DNA of 64,000 nt, taken from positions 9,052,001 to 9,116,000 of the forward strand of contig JAMPIQ010000002.1 in NCBI GenBank assembly GCA_024699855.1, written 5' to 3'. The stretch is from Aphelenchoides besseyi. Its lineage: Eukaryota > Nematoda > Chromadorea > Rhabditida > Aphelenchoididae. Shown here one piece after another: positions 34,506 through 47,055 of this stretch; positions within the stretch are counted from its first letter, which is position 1, and each line of letters starts with the position of its first letter. A program made the translations under genes and the position numbers. Under the pieces are notes generated by a model. It was not told where the DNA came from, ran no database searches, and was given only the letters and a program-made list of their open reading frames with translations.

Positions 34506-36738
34506 ATGGTGGTCAAAATGTTTAATGGTCTTCTAATATTTTCTCTGATTTGTTGGTTAGATGCGGCACAACAATCAAAGTCAAAAGTAGGCTGTGAATG
34601 ACCGACTTATAACCTTCTTGTTTTAGTTCATCGACTTTGATGCACCGGAGTTCGAAACATTTTTAAGTCCAACAGATTTCCTTGCAACGGCCGATTCAAC
34701 TGAGGGCGATTCGAATAGTAGTGCTATGTACAATCCCGATTTATTCGAAGGAGATATTGCTAATGAGGTAATTGAAGAATATACGACAAGATGCACTACG
34801 AGCTTTCATTTTAGTTGAATGCAACTACCGTATCGCTCTTCTTAAATGGCGGTCTGACATCGGGTCAGAAGGATGATGTTCAATTAAATGCAATTCGCGA
34901 TCGACGACAATTGTGGAAGAATGGTCGAATTCCTTACGCACTATCCAACCAGTACACAGCACAAAGGTGAGCAATAATAGGAAGTAATTAATATTTAAAA
35001 CAATGATAGTCGAGCGATTATTGCCAAAGCAATGGAAGAGTATTCAAAGTTTTCTTGCATAAATTGGACACCGAGAACGAATGCGGACACAGATTACGTA
35101 TTTTGCATACTTCTTGTGTCACGAATTATTGATTGAAAACTTTTCAGGTATACATTGTACCACTTCAAGGATGTTACTCGATGTTATGTGTTAATTTTAA
35201 AGAATAAAAATAATCAAATGTTTTACAGGTCGGGCGAACTGGCGGACGTCAAGTCTTGTCCCTCGGAAATGGCTGCATTCAGAGAGGTTTTCAAACCAAC
35301 TGTTATCTAAATTAGTCTTCACGCTACTTATTTAAACCTGCTCGTAATCAAATTCTCTCAACAAACAGATTCCAGAACATATAGAGAAGACGACAAAAGA
35401 CGAAAAAGAGTATATTGGTGCTAAAGCTGTCGAGGCATAGATCACTGTTTTAGCATTTACTTTTCGTCTTTTGTGTTCATGTTTTGGAGTCAGCGTGTAG
35501 AGAGGGGTTGAATAGTGTGGATTCGAAATTCTTAGCGTGCATATGGTAACGTAAATCTTTCTTAAGGAATTATACTCCATGAAATGCTTCACTGTGTTGG
35601 CCTATTTCATGAGCAGTCCAGATCGGATCGTGACAGCTATGTGAATATCCTGTACAACAATATTCAGCGGGGCATGGAAACGCAATTTGAGAAGTACAGT
35701 CCAGTTACTATTCAAAACCTTGGTAAGTTCATAATTTTTTGGGTTTTTCTTCCTGTCATCAATGTCAATAGGTTCTTAAGTTTAGTCGCTTATTATAGTC
35801 ATAAAAATAAGAATAGTTGGTATGGACAGCTAATTGCTGTGCAACCGCTTGACTTAATTGTTCAGTTGATTGATGATGTACTTTTGCTTTTTTGGGAGCA
35901 GAGTCACTTTTTAAGTTTGTGTTGTTTACAGGTACGAGTTACGATTACAGCAGCATCATGCATTACGGTCCCACGGCCTTTAGTCGTAACGGATTGCCAA
36001 CGATTGTGCCGAAAACTCCAAATGCTCAAATCGGACAACGTCACGGATTCAGTCAAACGGATGTCTACAAAATTAACACTCTTTACGAGTGTACTCCATC
36101 ACAACCAACTGCATCAACATCGCAGCCGGTTGTAACGTTCGCAACGACAACAACACCGATTCAAACGTCCACAACTGCGGCCCCATTGACAAATTGTGTA
36201 AATCGAAGGCCAGATTGCAAACAACTTGCTGATGATGGTGAGTAGTAAACAACTAGTGTGTTTCGATGACGACTTCTTAGGTTGGTGTGATCGCAATTCC
36301 AAATATATGCGCGATTATTGCTGTCAAACATACTCCAGTACGTGTAGTCCATTAAGTTCGAAAACAGGTGGCTCAACAAATGCTGTTTGCGAGGATCTTC
36401 GTGTGGATTGCTTGGAACAAATCGTCAAACGTCGCTACTGTATCACCGCACCGAAGTTCGCTAGTGAAGTTTGTCGACTCTCTTGTGGTTTTTGTTGGCC
36501 GTCTGTAGTTGATGAAAACAATCGAGCCACTGTTGTACCTTCAATTACTGCTCAAACTTTGCAAACAATCGTCCCAAAAACAACGACACTTTATCCACCA
36601 ATTGTTTGTCGCGATAAGAGCTTCAAATGCGTGTACTATAAGAAACTTGGTTATTGTACTCAAGGAGCGTATACGAAGTGGATGCATTCAAATTGCATGA
36701 ACAGCTGTGGTTATTGCAGAAATTTATCGCCCAAATAA
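34506..36738 (+). CDS. Astacin metalloprotease with three C-terminal ShKT motifs
   Basis: Nine exons (34506-34586, 34627-34767, 34815-34966, 35010-35097, 35148-35189, 35229-35286, 35567-35722, 35932-36237, 36281-36738) give 493 residues. Signal peptide MVVKMFNGLLIFSLICWLDA; propeptide ending near NAIRDRRQLW; catalytic domain starting GRIPYALS; zinc site HEMLHCVGLFHEQSRSDRD, matching HExxHxxGxxHExxRxDRD; Met-turn SIMHYG; Thr-rich linker; then three six-Cys ShKT (SXC) units starting CVNRRPDC, CEDLRVDC and CRDKSFKC. This layout matches C. elegans NAS proteins with SXC tails. Secreted zinc endopeptidase, likely for digestion, cuticle or matrix. The donor after CYSMLC (GTTAAT) is weak and adds two residues not usual in the family; the intron before the zinc site ends in TTAAG. 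Confidence 0.92.
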
Positions 36739-37259
36739 TCTTTCCCTCAAATAAACGTACTATACCGGTATATCGGTCTGTATTTGATAATCCGCTTAAA
36801 CCAATTGCACTTGTGAGCATATCAATTCGATAGACCTTTATTCAACGACCGACATAATAAGTGAATTCGGAAGTCCGAGCTTCGAAAGTTAGCACTGATT
36901 CTCAGACCAAAGTTTTCCATTAACTAAGAAGATTCTCATTCGTTTGTAGAACCATAAAAATGAGCATTAGACTTCAATTCTACATATCATAATAGTGATG
37001 TGATGATAAGACTGCTGCTCGATATTGCTACAGAAAAAAAACAATGGACGGGATACAATTGTCAATCAGGTTTGTAAGCAAAACGTTCATTTGATTGAAT
37101 GATTAAAAAACGGACAACACTGATCATTAGACCTGAATTTTGAGTTACGGCAGAACTATGGACTCAAAAAAAAGACTACAGAAATTAGACCAATTTGAAA
37201 GTTTGGAAATTGTGAAGAAGGATAAATTATTGGCACAAGGAGAAAGGAAGATGAGAAGA
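36739..37259. other. Convergent 3' intergenic region
   Basis: AATAAA at about 36749 serves the astacin. No supported gene; frames overlapping 37140-37358 are shadows of ARF6 exon 4. Confidence 0.5.
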
Positions 37260-38707
<1,448 letters not shown>

Positions 38708-41426
38708 CTACATTAATCTGTCGCTATCAAGAAGCGGTGGTGAGCAATCGTTGTTAAGCAGTTTGATTTCGTCGATTCCACAAGCTCCTTGGTATTTTCC
38801 GTGGTTTACACACTCAAAAATAAGCTGAAAATAGAAAACGATTATAAACAAAGAGAAACTGTCCTACTCGTTTTGTTCCCACTGGACAACTCGACCTTTG
38901 TTTTAACCAACGTCGCGTTCCTTTTAATACTCCGAGATTGGTCTCATAAACGCAACTTCGTGTACTGTCACAACAAACTCTGGCTTGCATATTGCGCACA
39001 GACTCCCAGACGTGAAATTGCACGATCGTTGAGCGGTCGTTTAAGTTCGTTAGATCGACGGACAAAGTCGAACGTTCGAATGGTCGAAGATACGACGATG
39101 CAAATTTTGTGTTGTTGAGCGAAAAGAAGTTGGATCGTGCAATTCCAAAGTTGTCGTTTTGATGTCTTCCACTCCAAATGTGAAAACTGCGTAACACGTA
39201 TTCTGTGGCTCTTCGTTTTCTGTTTCCATGCAAATTTCGTCGATTCGTAGGATTCAATTCGTCGATGCTCGTCTTCCAACGACAAAAGTTACCTAGCATT
39301 TACTGTCAGCTGTTGATCAATCAGTTGAGTTTACCTTTTTCGAAATTGCAAGATACGGGATCGCAGACTTGAGGTCTTGGTTTTGGAGTTACAACTAAAA
39401 CGATCATAGTTAACTTTGTCAAGAAAACAAATTTATTTTAAACAACACAAATACAATTAACCTGTTAATTTATCTTCAACATTCACTGGCAACAAATCGG
39501 ATGTTTGAGCGCTAAAAAATACAAAATTAAAATCGTTCCAACGACTTCTGAAATACTCAATGGTTTTTTCGACGGCTTCATCTTTAAGCTGATTAATTAG
39601 TTCGTCTGGGTTTATGGTTTCATTTACACGCGTTAACATCACTTTAAGTTTACGTTCCATTCCCGCTTCTAAACGCTATTGAATCGGAATTGCACGACAA
39701 TAAACTGACCAGTAGCTTGTTGCTTCCATAGAGTTGGATTCATGATTTCCGATTCAATGTTGGTCATGGCTTCAACAACATTAAGTGGTGGAATAACGTT
39801 TTGGTTGGTTATAATTTTTACTGTCGAACTTTCTTCCTGCTGTTCAGAACTCACGTTTTCCACAGAATGACCTTCTATGTTGTTCAAGTTGACGGTGTGG
39901 ATTCGAAGAGTTCCACTCGATTTGTGATCACTAGGATCGTTGGTTGTTATTGGACCATCAGATTGAGTTTCAGGCTCATTGTCGACTATTTCGCGACCAT
40001 CAATTGTAGGAGCCGTTGATTCAGTCGAAGTTTCGTTGCTTTCCGGAATGTTGGGTTCCTCGTTTTTCGTGGTTGTTTCAAAATTCGCACTGTTGAAAAA
40101 AGCGTTGACATCCGGTGACTGATCTTCTTGACTGTCTTCTTTACTTTCATTTGAGATAGGTGATGGAGTTACTTCTTCGATGGGTTGTTCAATCGTTGTC
40201 AGCAATGCTTTGCGATTAGCCAATATTTCCTCTTCGATCTTTGCTCCACCAATTGGTTCTTGAGCGTTTTCAGTTGTTTCGTATTTGATTGTCGTTGTTT
40301 TTTCTTCAAACTCCGCGGATTTATCGCCGACAGCTTCCGAATGATTGATATCTTCTTTCTCGGACACAATAAACGTTGGTGAAGCGTTAATGACGTTATT
40401 CGATTGTCGTTGAACATTGCGTTCATTTATTCGTCTAAGGGATCTGTAGAGTTGAAGCCTCATTGAATCGTACTTCAATTTAAGTCGTTCCAAATCCATA
40501 GACAACGATTCGAAGTAAGAACTGTGAAGCTGGTTGTTCTTTTTTCGCATATCTTCAACGTCTTGTTTGTCATTGCCCGTCGAAGTCAAGATCGATGAAT
40601 TATCAGGAAGTCGCTTATGACTTCGCCGAATCTCATGCTGTGAAATTTGTTTGATCGCCTAACACTTATATTCATACACCTTGTTGGATCCACTTACAGA
40701 ACTTTGATCTTCGTTATCCACCAAAATTGGCAACGATCGAATCTCCGGTTCTTCGTTGGAATCTGTTCGCGGTGACGTCAAGGTTATCGATCCTAAGGTT
40801 GTTCGTTCTAGTTCGTTTAAATTAACCACCGGTTCATTTGGAAGTGTCATTTCCGCATTCGGATTGTTCAGAACGTTTACGTTGGTTAGCAATCGTGGCC
40901 GCAACATCTTGTCTTTTTGACTAATCAACGATTTCAACTTTTCGATCATTTCGGTCCGAGTTAGCTAAACCATTGAATTAAGTGATAAAAAAGGTCTTTA
41001 CTTGGACCGGCGGTTGTGCTTCGTACTTTTGCAACAGCAATTGAAGTTGCGTATTGGAGAGTCGTTGTATAGGCAGTCGATAAGCCGTGTGTAGATCCTA
41101 AGAACGATTTCGAAAGAAGCGGAACGAACTTACGGATGAATCAATTTCTGTGAAGCCTTGCAAAGAAGAAGGTCGATACTGCATCAAAGTCATAGAACTC
41201 GGCAAACCGCGTGTTCGTTGAAGTATTGTTTTGACCAAAAATCCACTTTGAAGATGATTTTGTTCCGGTGTAGTGTTATCCAACGGCTTGTCATCGTCGT
41301 TGTCCACTAAACTACCCGCAAAAACACCTGTAAGATGATCAAACAGAAATCCTCGCAATTTAACTGACCGCTGAATAACAAACTACTGAAGAGATAGACT
41401 GCCGAATAAGTTCTATTGCAATTCAT
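38708..41426 (-). CDS. Large secreted protein, acidic linker and MAM-like C-terminus
   Basis: Nine exons (41426-41369, 41327-41134, 41097-41002, 40964-40698, 40658-39710, 39668-39462, 39394-39335, 39292-38868, 38824-38708) join in phase to 790 residues. Order: signal peptide MNCNRTYSAVYLFSSLLFSG; a helical segment LSNTQLQLLLQKYEAQPPVQ continuing RTEMIEKLKSLI, shaped like a SAP motif; a 316-codon low-complexity Glu/Ser/Thr-rich exon with a coiled-coil patch (SMDLERLKLKYDSMRLQL); then a MAM-like domain (CDPVSCNFEKG, FCRWKTSIDELNP, STIVQFHVWESVRNMQARVC, SSCPVGTKR, LIFECVNHGKYQGACGIDEI). The MAM ending resembles nematode MAM proteins of the extracellular matrix. A TAA follows the exon-6 donor at once and a minus AATAAA lies at 39432-39437, so a short form without the MAM-like domain is possible. 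Confidence 0.72.
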
Positions 41427-41959
41427 CTGAAAAATGATCTTTATGACACAGAAATGCTGGAGACCACTTGCTACAACTTTAAAACTGGCTATCACACGAA
41501 AAGAAGTTGGTTTTAGAAAGTTAGTCAGAAATCAATGAACTTGGAGATTGGCACAAAGTTGCCATCAACTAACCAGCAGAGTTGTTTTGTTAGATGTGTT
41601 CGCAACTTTCACTTATGCGATGAACTTGTTTATGCTACTGCGAGTTATCAGTTAGTCGAGAAACGCCGAGATGCGCTCACGATCGTCGTGATGTTCAAAC
41701 GTCTCGAAGATATCCGGCGCCAAACAGGAAAGCTTACTAATTCGTAGATGGTGCTCGTCATTCCGAAACAAGTTTTTGTGCATCTTCCGGAATTCGATAA
41801 TAAGCAAAGCCTTTTATTGAAATGAATTTGCTCTTGCTAATAATACAAATATACGTTATAGTTTCCGTCAGTTTAAAACTAAACAAAAATTGAGAATCCA
41901 ACTTTTGGAATCAAAAAAATCATTCGAAACTCTTTTATTTTCCTCAAAACACACGTGAA
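41427..41959. other. Intergenic, no supported gene
   Basis: Between the 3' end of the SH2 kinase and the start of the MAM-like gene, both on the minus strand. A 70-codon plus frame at 41535-41747 has no support. Confidence 0.45.
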
Positions 41960-43616
41960 TCAGTAGCAGGTTTGTTCGGGTGGCAAACTCGTGTAATCAG
42001 CAATCCCGAGGCCTAATGCTCGAACAATGTCTGTAAAAGTTGCACGTTCTTTCGGCTCCACAATCCAACACTTCTCCATGATATCGACTGCGAAATGCGG
42101 TTGTTCCGATGGCGCCTTTAACTTTTGTCCGCTCAAAATTGCAGCTCGAGCTTCGGCGTTACTCAATCCTGGGTAAGGATCAGTCTTGCAACGTGTGTAG
42201 ACTTCCCACATCAAAACACCTAAATACTTAATGCAATTCAAAGTCTCTTCTTACCGAAACTCCAAACGTCACTTTTTGTGCTGAAGATACCGGATTTCAA
42301 AGTTTCGATTGCAAGCCAACGAACCGGAACTTTGGAAAGTCTGAATGCGGCTGATATAAATCTAAATGTCCCACCTCACTTTGTTTCCTTGACTTCACTA
42401 TGAGCGACTGAGAGTCCGAAGTCAGCAATCTTAACTTTCTCGTCTGAAGTCAAAAGACAATTGCGAGCTGCCAAGTCGCGATGAATGACGGAAAGTTCGG
42501 AAAGATATTCCATTCCTTTAGCAGCGTCGTAGAGATATTTGGTGAGCTGGTAAACCGTGAGATTTGGATTGTTGCGGCAATGAGAGCGGAGGGAACCACC
42601 TGAGGCCAACTCACTAACAACCATGACCGGTTCGACTTGACTTGCAACTCCCAACAAGCGAAGAACGTTCGGATGCTTGAAACGACGATTTAACGACGCT
42701 TCTTTAACGAATTGAGCACGTTCTTTCTTTCCCATTTTGCCTTTGAGCATCTTCACCGCAACTTCCAACTTCTTTCCGTCCGATTGTACGAATTCCGCCT
42801 GATAGACATCGCCGAAAGATCCCGAACCCAGCTTTTGTTTCAGAGTCAAATTCTCGTGTAAAATGTACCTAAAAGACTCACTAGATGCAATTGAACTCAG
42901 CAAACATACCATTTCGGACGCACCACCGGGAACAGCAATTTTGGCCCGTCCGGTAAAAGTTCCACTTTTGCGCGCTGAAAACAAGTGATTCGAGCATAAG
43001 AAAGTTGTTACCATGTAGAAAGAAATGAGCTTCGAGATTGTTTCCACTTCCATGTTCGAAAACGACCAACGACCATTGGCTCCGAGACGAATCAAAATGT
43101 GGAGAATTCGGTTGTTCCAAAAAGTCGAAACAACGAAACGTTGAGTTTTTCCGACTTCAGTTTTGCGAACGAGAAAATCGCCTTCACGAGTCAACAGAGT
43201 ACTCATTTCGCCACGCGGCATCAGACCATGGTACCTAAAGGATCAAAATGACTAGAATAATTGGAAAATACCACGGTTCCGACGCCAACGCAATTGCCTC
43301 GTTGTCAATCAAATGCTGTTGACCTTTTGGTGGCGCATGAATTATACGATCATCGGCCGGAGCGGTTTCTTCCTCACGAGTCGGTTCATCCTGTGGACGG
43401 CTGAAATTGAAAGTAAATGAAAATTCATGTTAAAACTCACAGTTGAATTGAAAGATGTTTGGCGCGAGCAGGCGGTGGAATTGAAGCGTGAGGAGTTTTG
43501 ACCGTTGCACGTGGATTGGTAATTGGTGTGGCTGTATCGTCCGGAGTCGTCACCGGAGTATGTTCCTTTGGCTCACTTACTTTGCCTTCAACACCTTTGA
43601 TCAACTTGCGTATCAT
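41960..43616 (-). CDS. SH2-domain non-receptor tyrosine kinase (Fer/SPE-8-like)
   Basis: Seven exons (43616-43441, 43400-43272, 43234-43012, 42974-42910, 42868-42380, 42340-42255, 42219-41960) give about 475 residues. A Pro/Thr-rich N-tail precedes an SH2 domain ([24 protein letters not shown]). The kinase domain has [47 protein letters not shown] and [24 protein letters not shown] and VRW mark a cytoplasmic tyrosine kinase, and SH2-kinase without SH3 or F-BAR is the layout of the expanded nematode Fer-related group, often sperm-enriched. All catalytic residues are present. The start at 43616 is the best ATG; an upstream exon cannot be excluded. Exon boundaries near 42974 and 43012 are set by phase and could be off by one base. 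Confidence 0.9.
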
Positions 43617-44058
43617 TTCGAAAGCACGACTGCAGCTCACAAATCAAAATCCGCAAATGAACGAAAATTTCAGAAAGCAGTATTTGAAACCTTTGAATCA
43701 CTACTTGCATATTACATATATGCAAACCAGAAAATACTTTCCCAGCGCATTAAGTGTTGCGTATGAGTAGAAATGTAAAGATGCTCAAAAAGAGGTAATA
43801 TTAAGTAAACAGTGCTGTACACTTTAGCTACTATCCTTTGGATTTTGATTTACTGCAATTTCTTAACAACTAGCTGCAAGCTTCTGTACTTCTACATTTC
43901 TGATCTTGACGATTTCAACGTACGTAAACAATAAAATTAATAAGCGATAGGACAATTTCACTAATAAAAGAAATAAGAATCAAATAAAAATATCAGCTTT
44001 TACTGGATTCCCGCAACAGACATCATCGAATAAAACAAAAAGCTAACCAGGATCTTCC
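43617..44058. other. Intergenic, possible exon fragment
   Basis: A plus-strand hydrophobic frame at about 43813-43919 (ATILWILIYCNFLTTSC, then ISDLDDFN) is followed by a good donor GTACGT. It may belong with the exon-like island at 44059-44193, but no start was found. Confidence 0.25.
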
Positions 44059-44193
44059 TAGCAGCCAACATACTCGACAGAATTCTCAGACGATCACCAA
44101 CCCGGATTACCATCTGCGCCGAAGCACAGTTACGCCGGGACCGACCGAGACTCCTGTTGATATCCTGGGTACCGAAGCACGTGGAATAACTTA
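44059..44193 (+). other. GC-rich exon-like island, possible C-terminal exon
   Basis: About 135 bases much richer in G and C than their flanks, preceded by an acceptor (GCTAACCAG). In phase 0 they encode LPSSQHTRQNSQTITNPDYH then RRSTVTPGPTETPVDILGTE and a stop; a second frame is also open, so the coding call is uncertain. It could instead be a transposon or RNA-gene remnant; it does not match 5S rRNA or tRNA structure by eye. Confidence 0.3.
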
Positions 44194-44535
44194 GAGGGTT
44201 TACAGTTTTCCTTCAGGTCTAGTCGAAAACACTCCTGTACAGGAGACACATTACAAGTAGACAAAAGCAGGCGAAAGCATGTTGTTTTTAAAGGAGCCGT
44301 CTAATCAAAGCTCCGACTGGCCAGTGGGTTGCGAGCAGAGAGTGAGAAGCAAAGAACAAGTGATCACTCGCTCTTTCTGTGACTTCTTTTCTACTCAAAA
44401 TAACAGTTCGCTTGTTCTCTCGAAAAGAAAGACAGGAAGCCAATCAGCGCAATGATTCAACACTACAGACAGAAATTGTCTTTTGATCATTTATTAGCAT
44501 AGAAAATGGTTAAATGCAAAGTCAAGTTCATCTCA
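44194..44535. other. Intergenic, nothing seen
   Basis: No frame or motif supported. The 3' end of the TMEM144-like gene borders it. Confidence 0.45.
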
Positions 44536-45903
44536 TTATTGTTTAGAGATTGCTATCAAAATTACGCCCAATCCAGTAATCATGATTGAGCTAGTCAGCA
44601 TCAACAAGTTGCGTTTTCCCTGAAGATTAAAGACGTCAGCTCGTCGTTTTCTATCTCACCCACCGAAATCTCCTTGAAGTAGAAAACACTCCAGATGCTT
44701 GCAACGCAACCTTAATGATTGCGATCGATCTTTAACTTCGAATACTAACCGGGTACAATCGCAGACACTGGTCCTGAAACAGCCACAGACAATTCACGAG
44801 TACATATGATAAAAAGCGCTTGTCCAAAACTCCATATTGTACCACTAATTAGTGAAGGTATTGTCAATTGCGGATTAACAAAGGGACGATTTTTTCTGAA
44901 ATTTCAAAGATTAATGTGATTTCAGCGTAAACTTACTTTATTATACAGTAGATAATGAAAACGAGAGAAGTCGTCAAACCAATGCCGACGTAATAAGACA
45001 AAATAAATACCTTATTATCTGATGGTGCGTCCGGAAAGTAGCCACTTTCCTGCATCACAAGAATAGGGACGATGTCCATACCAAATAAGCAACCAGAGAG
45101 AATTGCAATAATTACAGCACTGAAAAACCACAAATTTTTAGTTCCAACTAAAATCACGGACATACACAATTCTTTGGTAATTGAGTTGACGTAATTGACA
45201 TGCAGATACTCGGTAATAGGCACATTTCAACGCGCTACTATAATCATTGCATGGTACTTTCTTGTTCACTTCCGGAAACATTGGAATCGTTGAAATTGTA
45301 CTCACGGACGAAATTTTCGGTTGCTTCTTTTCACTCTTAACAAACGTAATCATAAGACCGCTAAATGAATATTAAATAACAAATTAAAACATGATTAGAT
45401 TAATACCCTATTAATAAGAACACCAAACCACAATAGTTAATCCACAACTTTTCTGCAGGTGGTGGATGTGACATGGTCAAAGAAAAGAACCCGTAGTTTC
45501 CTAAGCCTAAGCGTTTTAGAAGTTGAGTCCTAAATCACCTATTATCCATTGGGTCAAACAGTTAGCGAAACTATATAACAGTACTGTTACTCCCAAACCA
45601 ATTGATCGAATTACAGGCAGTATGCACAAGCATGCTCCAGTCCAGATGAACCCTCCAAAACAGGCAAGTGGATACAGTTCTAGACCTGTCCACAGGAAAG
45701 CTGCTATAAATCCAGCAAGTTGGATTGCAATAGCACGGATTTGAAGAGCGTATATTCCATCGCCAAAATCATAGTCTTTAATTCTACATAACGATCTCTT
45801 TATTCGTTTAATTACAATGAAGAACTCACGGCACAAAAGCACTACCGAATAGAATAGTCGAAATTAAGCACTGAACCAAACCGATTGCAAACTCTGAATG
45901 CAT
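44536..45903 (-). CDS. TMEM144-like multi-pass transporter
   Basis: Eight exons (45903-45830, 45783-45539, 45506-45407, 45360-45166, 45119-44937, 44895-44750, 44710-44664, 44619-44536) give 357 residues, near human TMEM144 (345). Ten hydrophobic segments are seen, with family cues ILFGSAFVPIKDYDFGDG, GGFIWTGACLCILPVIRSIG, YQRIVAVIIAILSGCLFGMD, SGTIWSFGQALFIICTRELS and GLGVILIAISKQ. The family belongs to the drug/metabolite transporter superfamily and is thought to carry carbohydrates or metabolites; substrate unknown. Intron 45507-45538 is only 32 nt. The intron ending at 44711 uses an AAG acceptor. Confidence 0.85.
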
Positions 45904-46336
45904 TGTGCGAACACTTACACTGACCGATCAACTAAAGATTCACATTGAGCCTTCACAATTTATATGCAACATCGTTTTACAAGTGTATTAGCGTTTTTGC
46001 ATACTCAATTATAGTGCTGATGAAATACTGACACCGTCAATTCCTGGTGCTTGTGGAAACGAACGGATGATCGAAGCATTTGCATTCTGATCCGTTCACT
46101 TTACCAAACCAGAAACCAACTCTCAGTTTCAGATAACTTGTACACATTTAAAATCTAAAAGATGTATTTTCTAGTCGCTCAACAATCGAAGTAAGGCAAA
46201 CGGGTTTCGTGTATTTTGTAATTTAAGTTAAGACTACAATGTAAATTCGAATGAAATTCACTGAAGATTAACTAAGATGATTTTTGATTGATTCCACAAA
46301 CATAACCGATCAGGCCACGCAGCAAATGAAAGTAAA
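45904..46336. other. Intergenic, nothing seen
   Basis: Holds the TMEM144-like promoter and the 3' end of the SXP/RAL-2 gene. No gene supported. Confidence 0.45.
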
Positions 46337-46862
46337 CTAGAACAGTGGATGATCGGGATCGCCGACTTTACATCGCAGCACTCTGGAAAGTTCTTTGACA
46401 ATGAAATCAGGCGCAGCAGCAAGCAGGTTGTTGATTCTAACACAAGCTTCTCGCACCGTGAGAGTATCGTCGGCCCAAACTTTCAGGATCTGTGCATCGA
46501 GATCTTTTGCCTCATCAGAAAGTTTTCGTATACGTTCAGCGTGTACTTCCAAAAAGAGCTTCTTCCATTCCGCTTTTTCGGTTTGGTATTTCTGATAGGC
46601 TTCCTAAACTCTCATAATGGCCATGACATAAATTGATTACCTGAACGACTTCGTCTTGTAGTTGAACCCACTCAGCTACTTGGCTTTTAATTTGTCCCCG
46701 AGTCAAATTCGAATTGAACAAAATGGCATGCAGTTCATCACGCTGTGTGTCATTCAAATTGGTAAATATGCCCTGTTTATACGTAGTAGATGCATTTGCA
46801 TATAGAAAAATAGTGAAGACTACTGAAGCAATTGAAACGATCACAAGGTTCCTTGCGCGCAT
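46337..46862 (-). CDS. SXP/RAL-2 family (DUF148) secreted protein
   Basis: Exons 46862-46641 and 46603-46337 encode 162 residues. Signal peptide MRARNLVIVSIASVVFTIFL; then the mainly helical DUF148 pattern with LNDTQRDELHAILFNSNLTR, QVAEWVQLQDEV, EAYQKYQTEKAEWKKLF and LTVREACVRINNLLAAAPDF. SXP/RAL-2 proteins are nematode-specific, secreted and abundant in hypodermis or glands; some bind lipids or metal ions, but function is poorly known. Two exons and this length are usual. No neighbour of the same family is present. Confidence 0.85.
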
Positions 46863-47055
46863 TTCTTTGGACAATGACTCTCGTTTCCGCGTTCAATTGT
46901 CTTTAACACAATTGATTAGCAGCGTGTTCAATCGGCTTAAGGTTCCTGGTTTCGTGCAAACTAAATCTTCTTAACGTGGAAAAACCATCGTTGCGGTTTC
47001 TATGTAAACAGTTTATTTTACGCTAAAACTTCTTCACGAACATCCGACAGAGCCA

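Noticed and set aside
38868..38870. Frameshift before the last exon of the MAM-like gene
   Set aside because: A first reading suggested a phase clash; re-reading the bases shows a donor GTAGGA directly after the Arg codon in phase 0.
39394..41426. Two-gene operon model for the MAM-like locus
   Set aside because: A stop and AATAAA at 39.43-39.46 kb suggested a gene boundary, but the exon 6-exon 7 junction is in phase 1 on both sides and the downstream part lacks a convincing start, so a single gene fits better.
44059..44193. 5S rRNA or tRNA in the GC-rich island
   Set aside because: Compared by eye with 5S rRNA internal-control and 3' consensus blocks; similarity is only scattered short words and no cloverleaf is evident.
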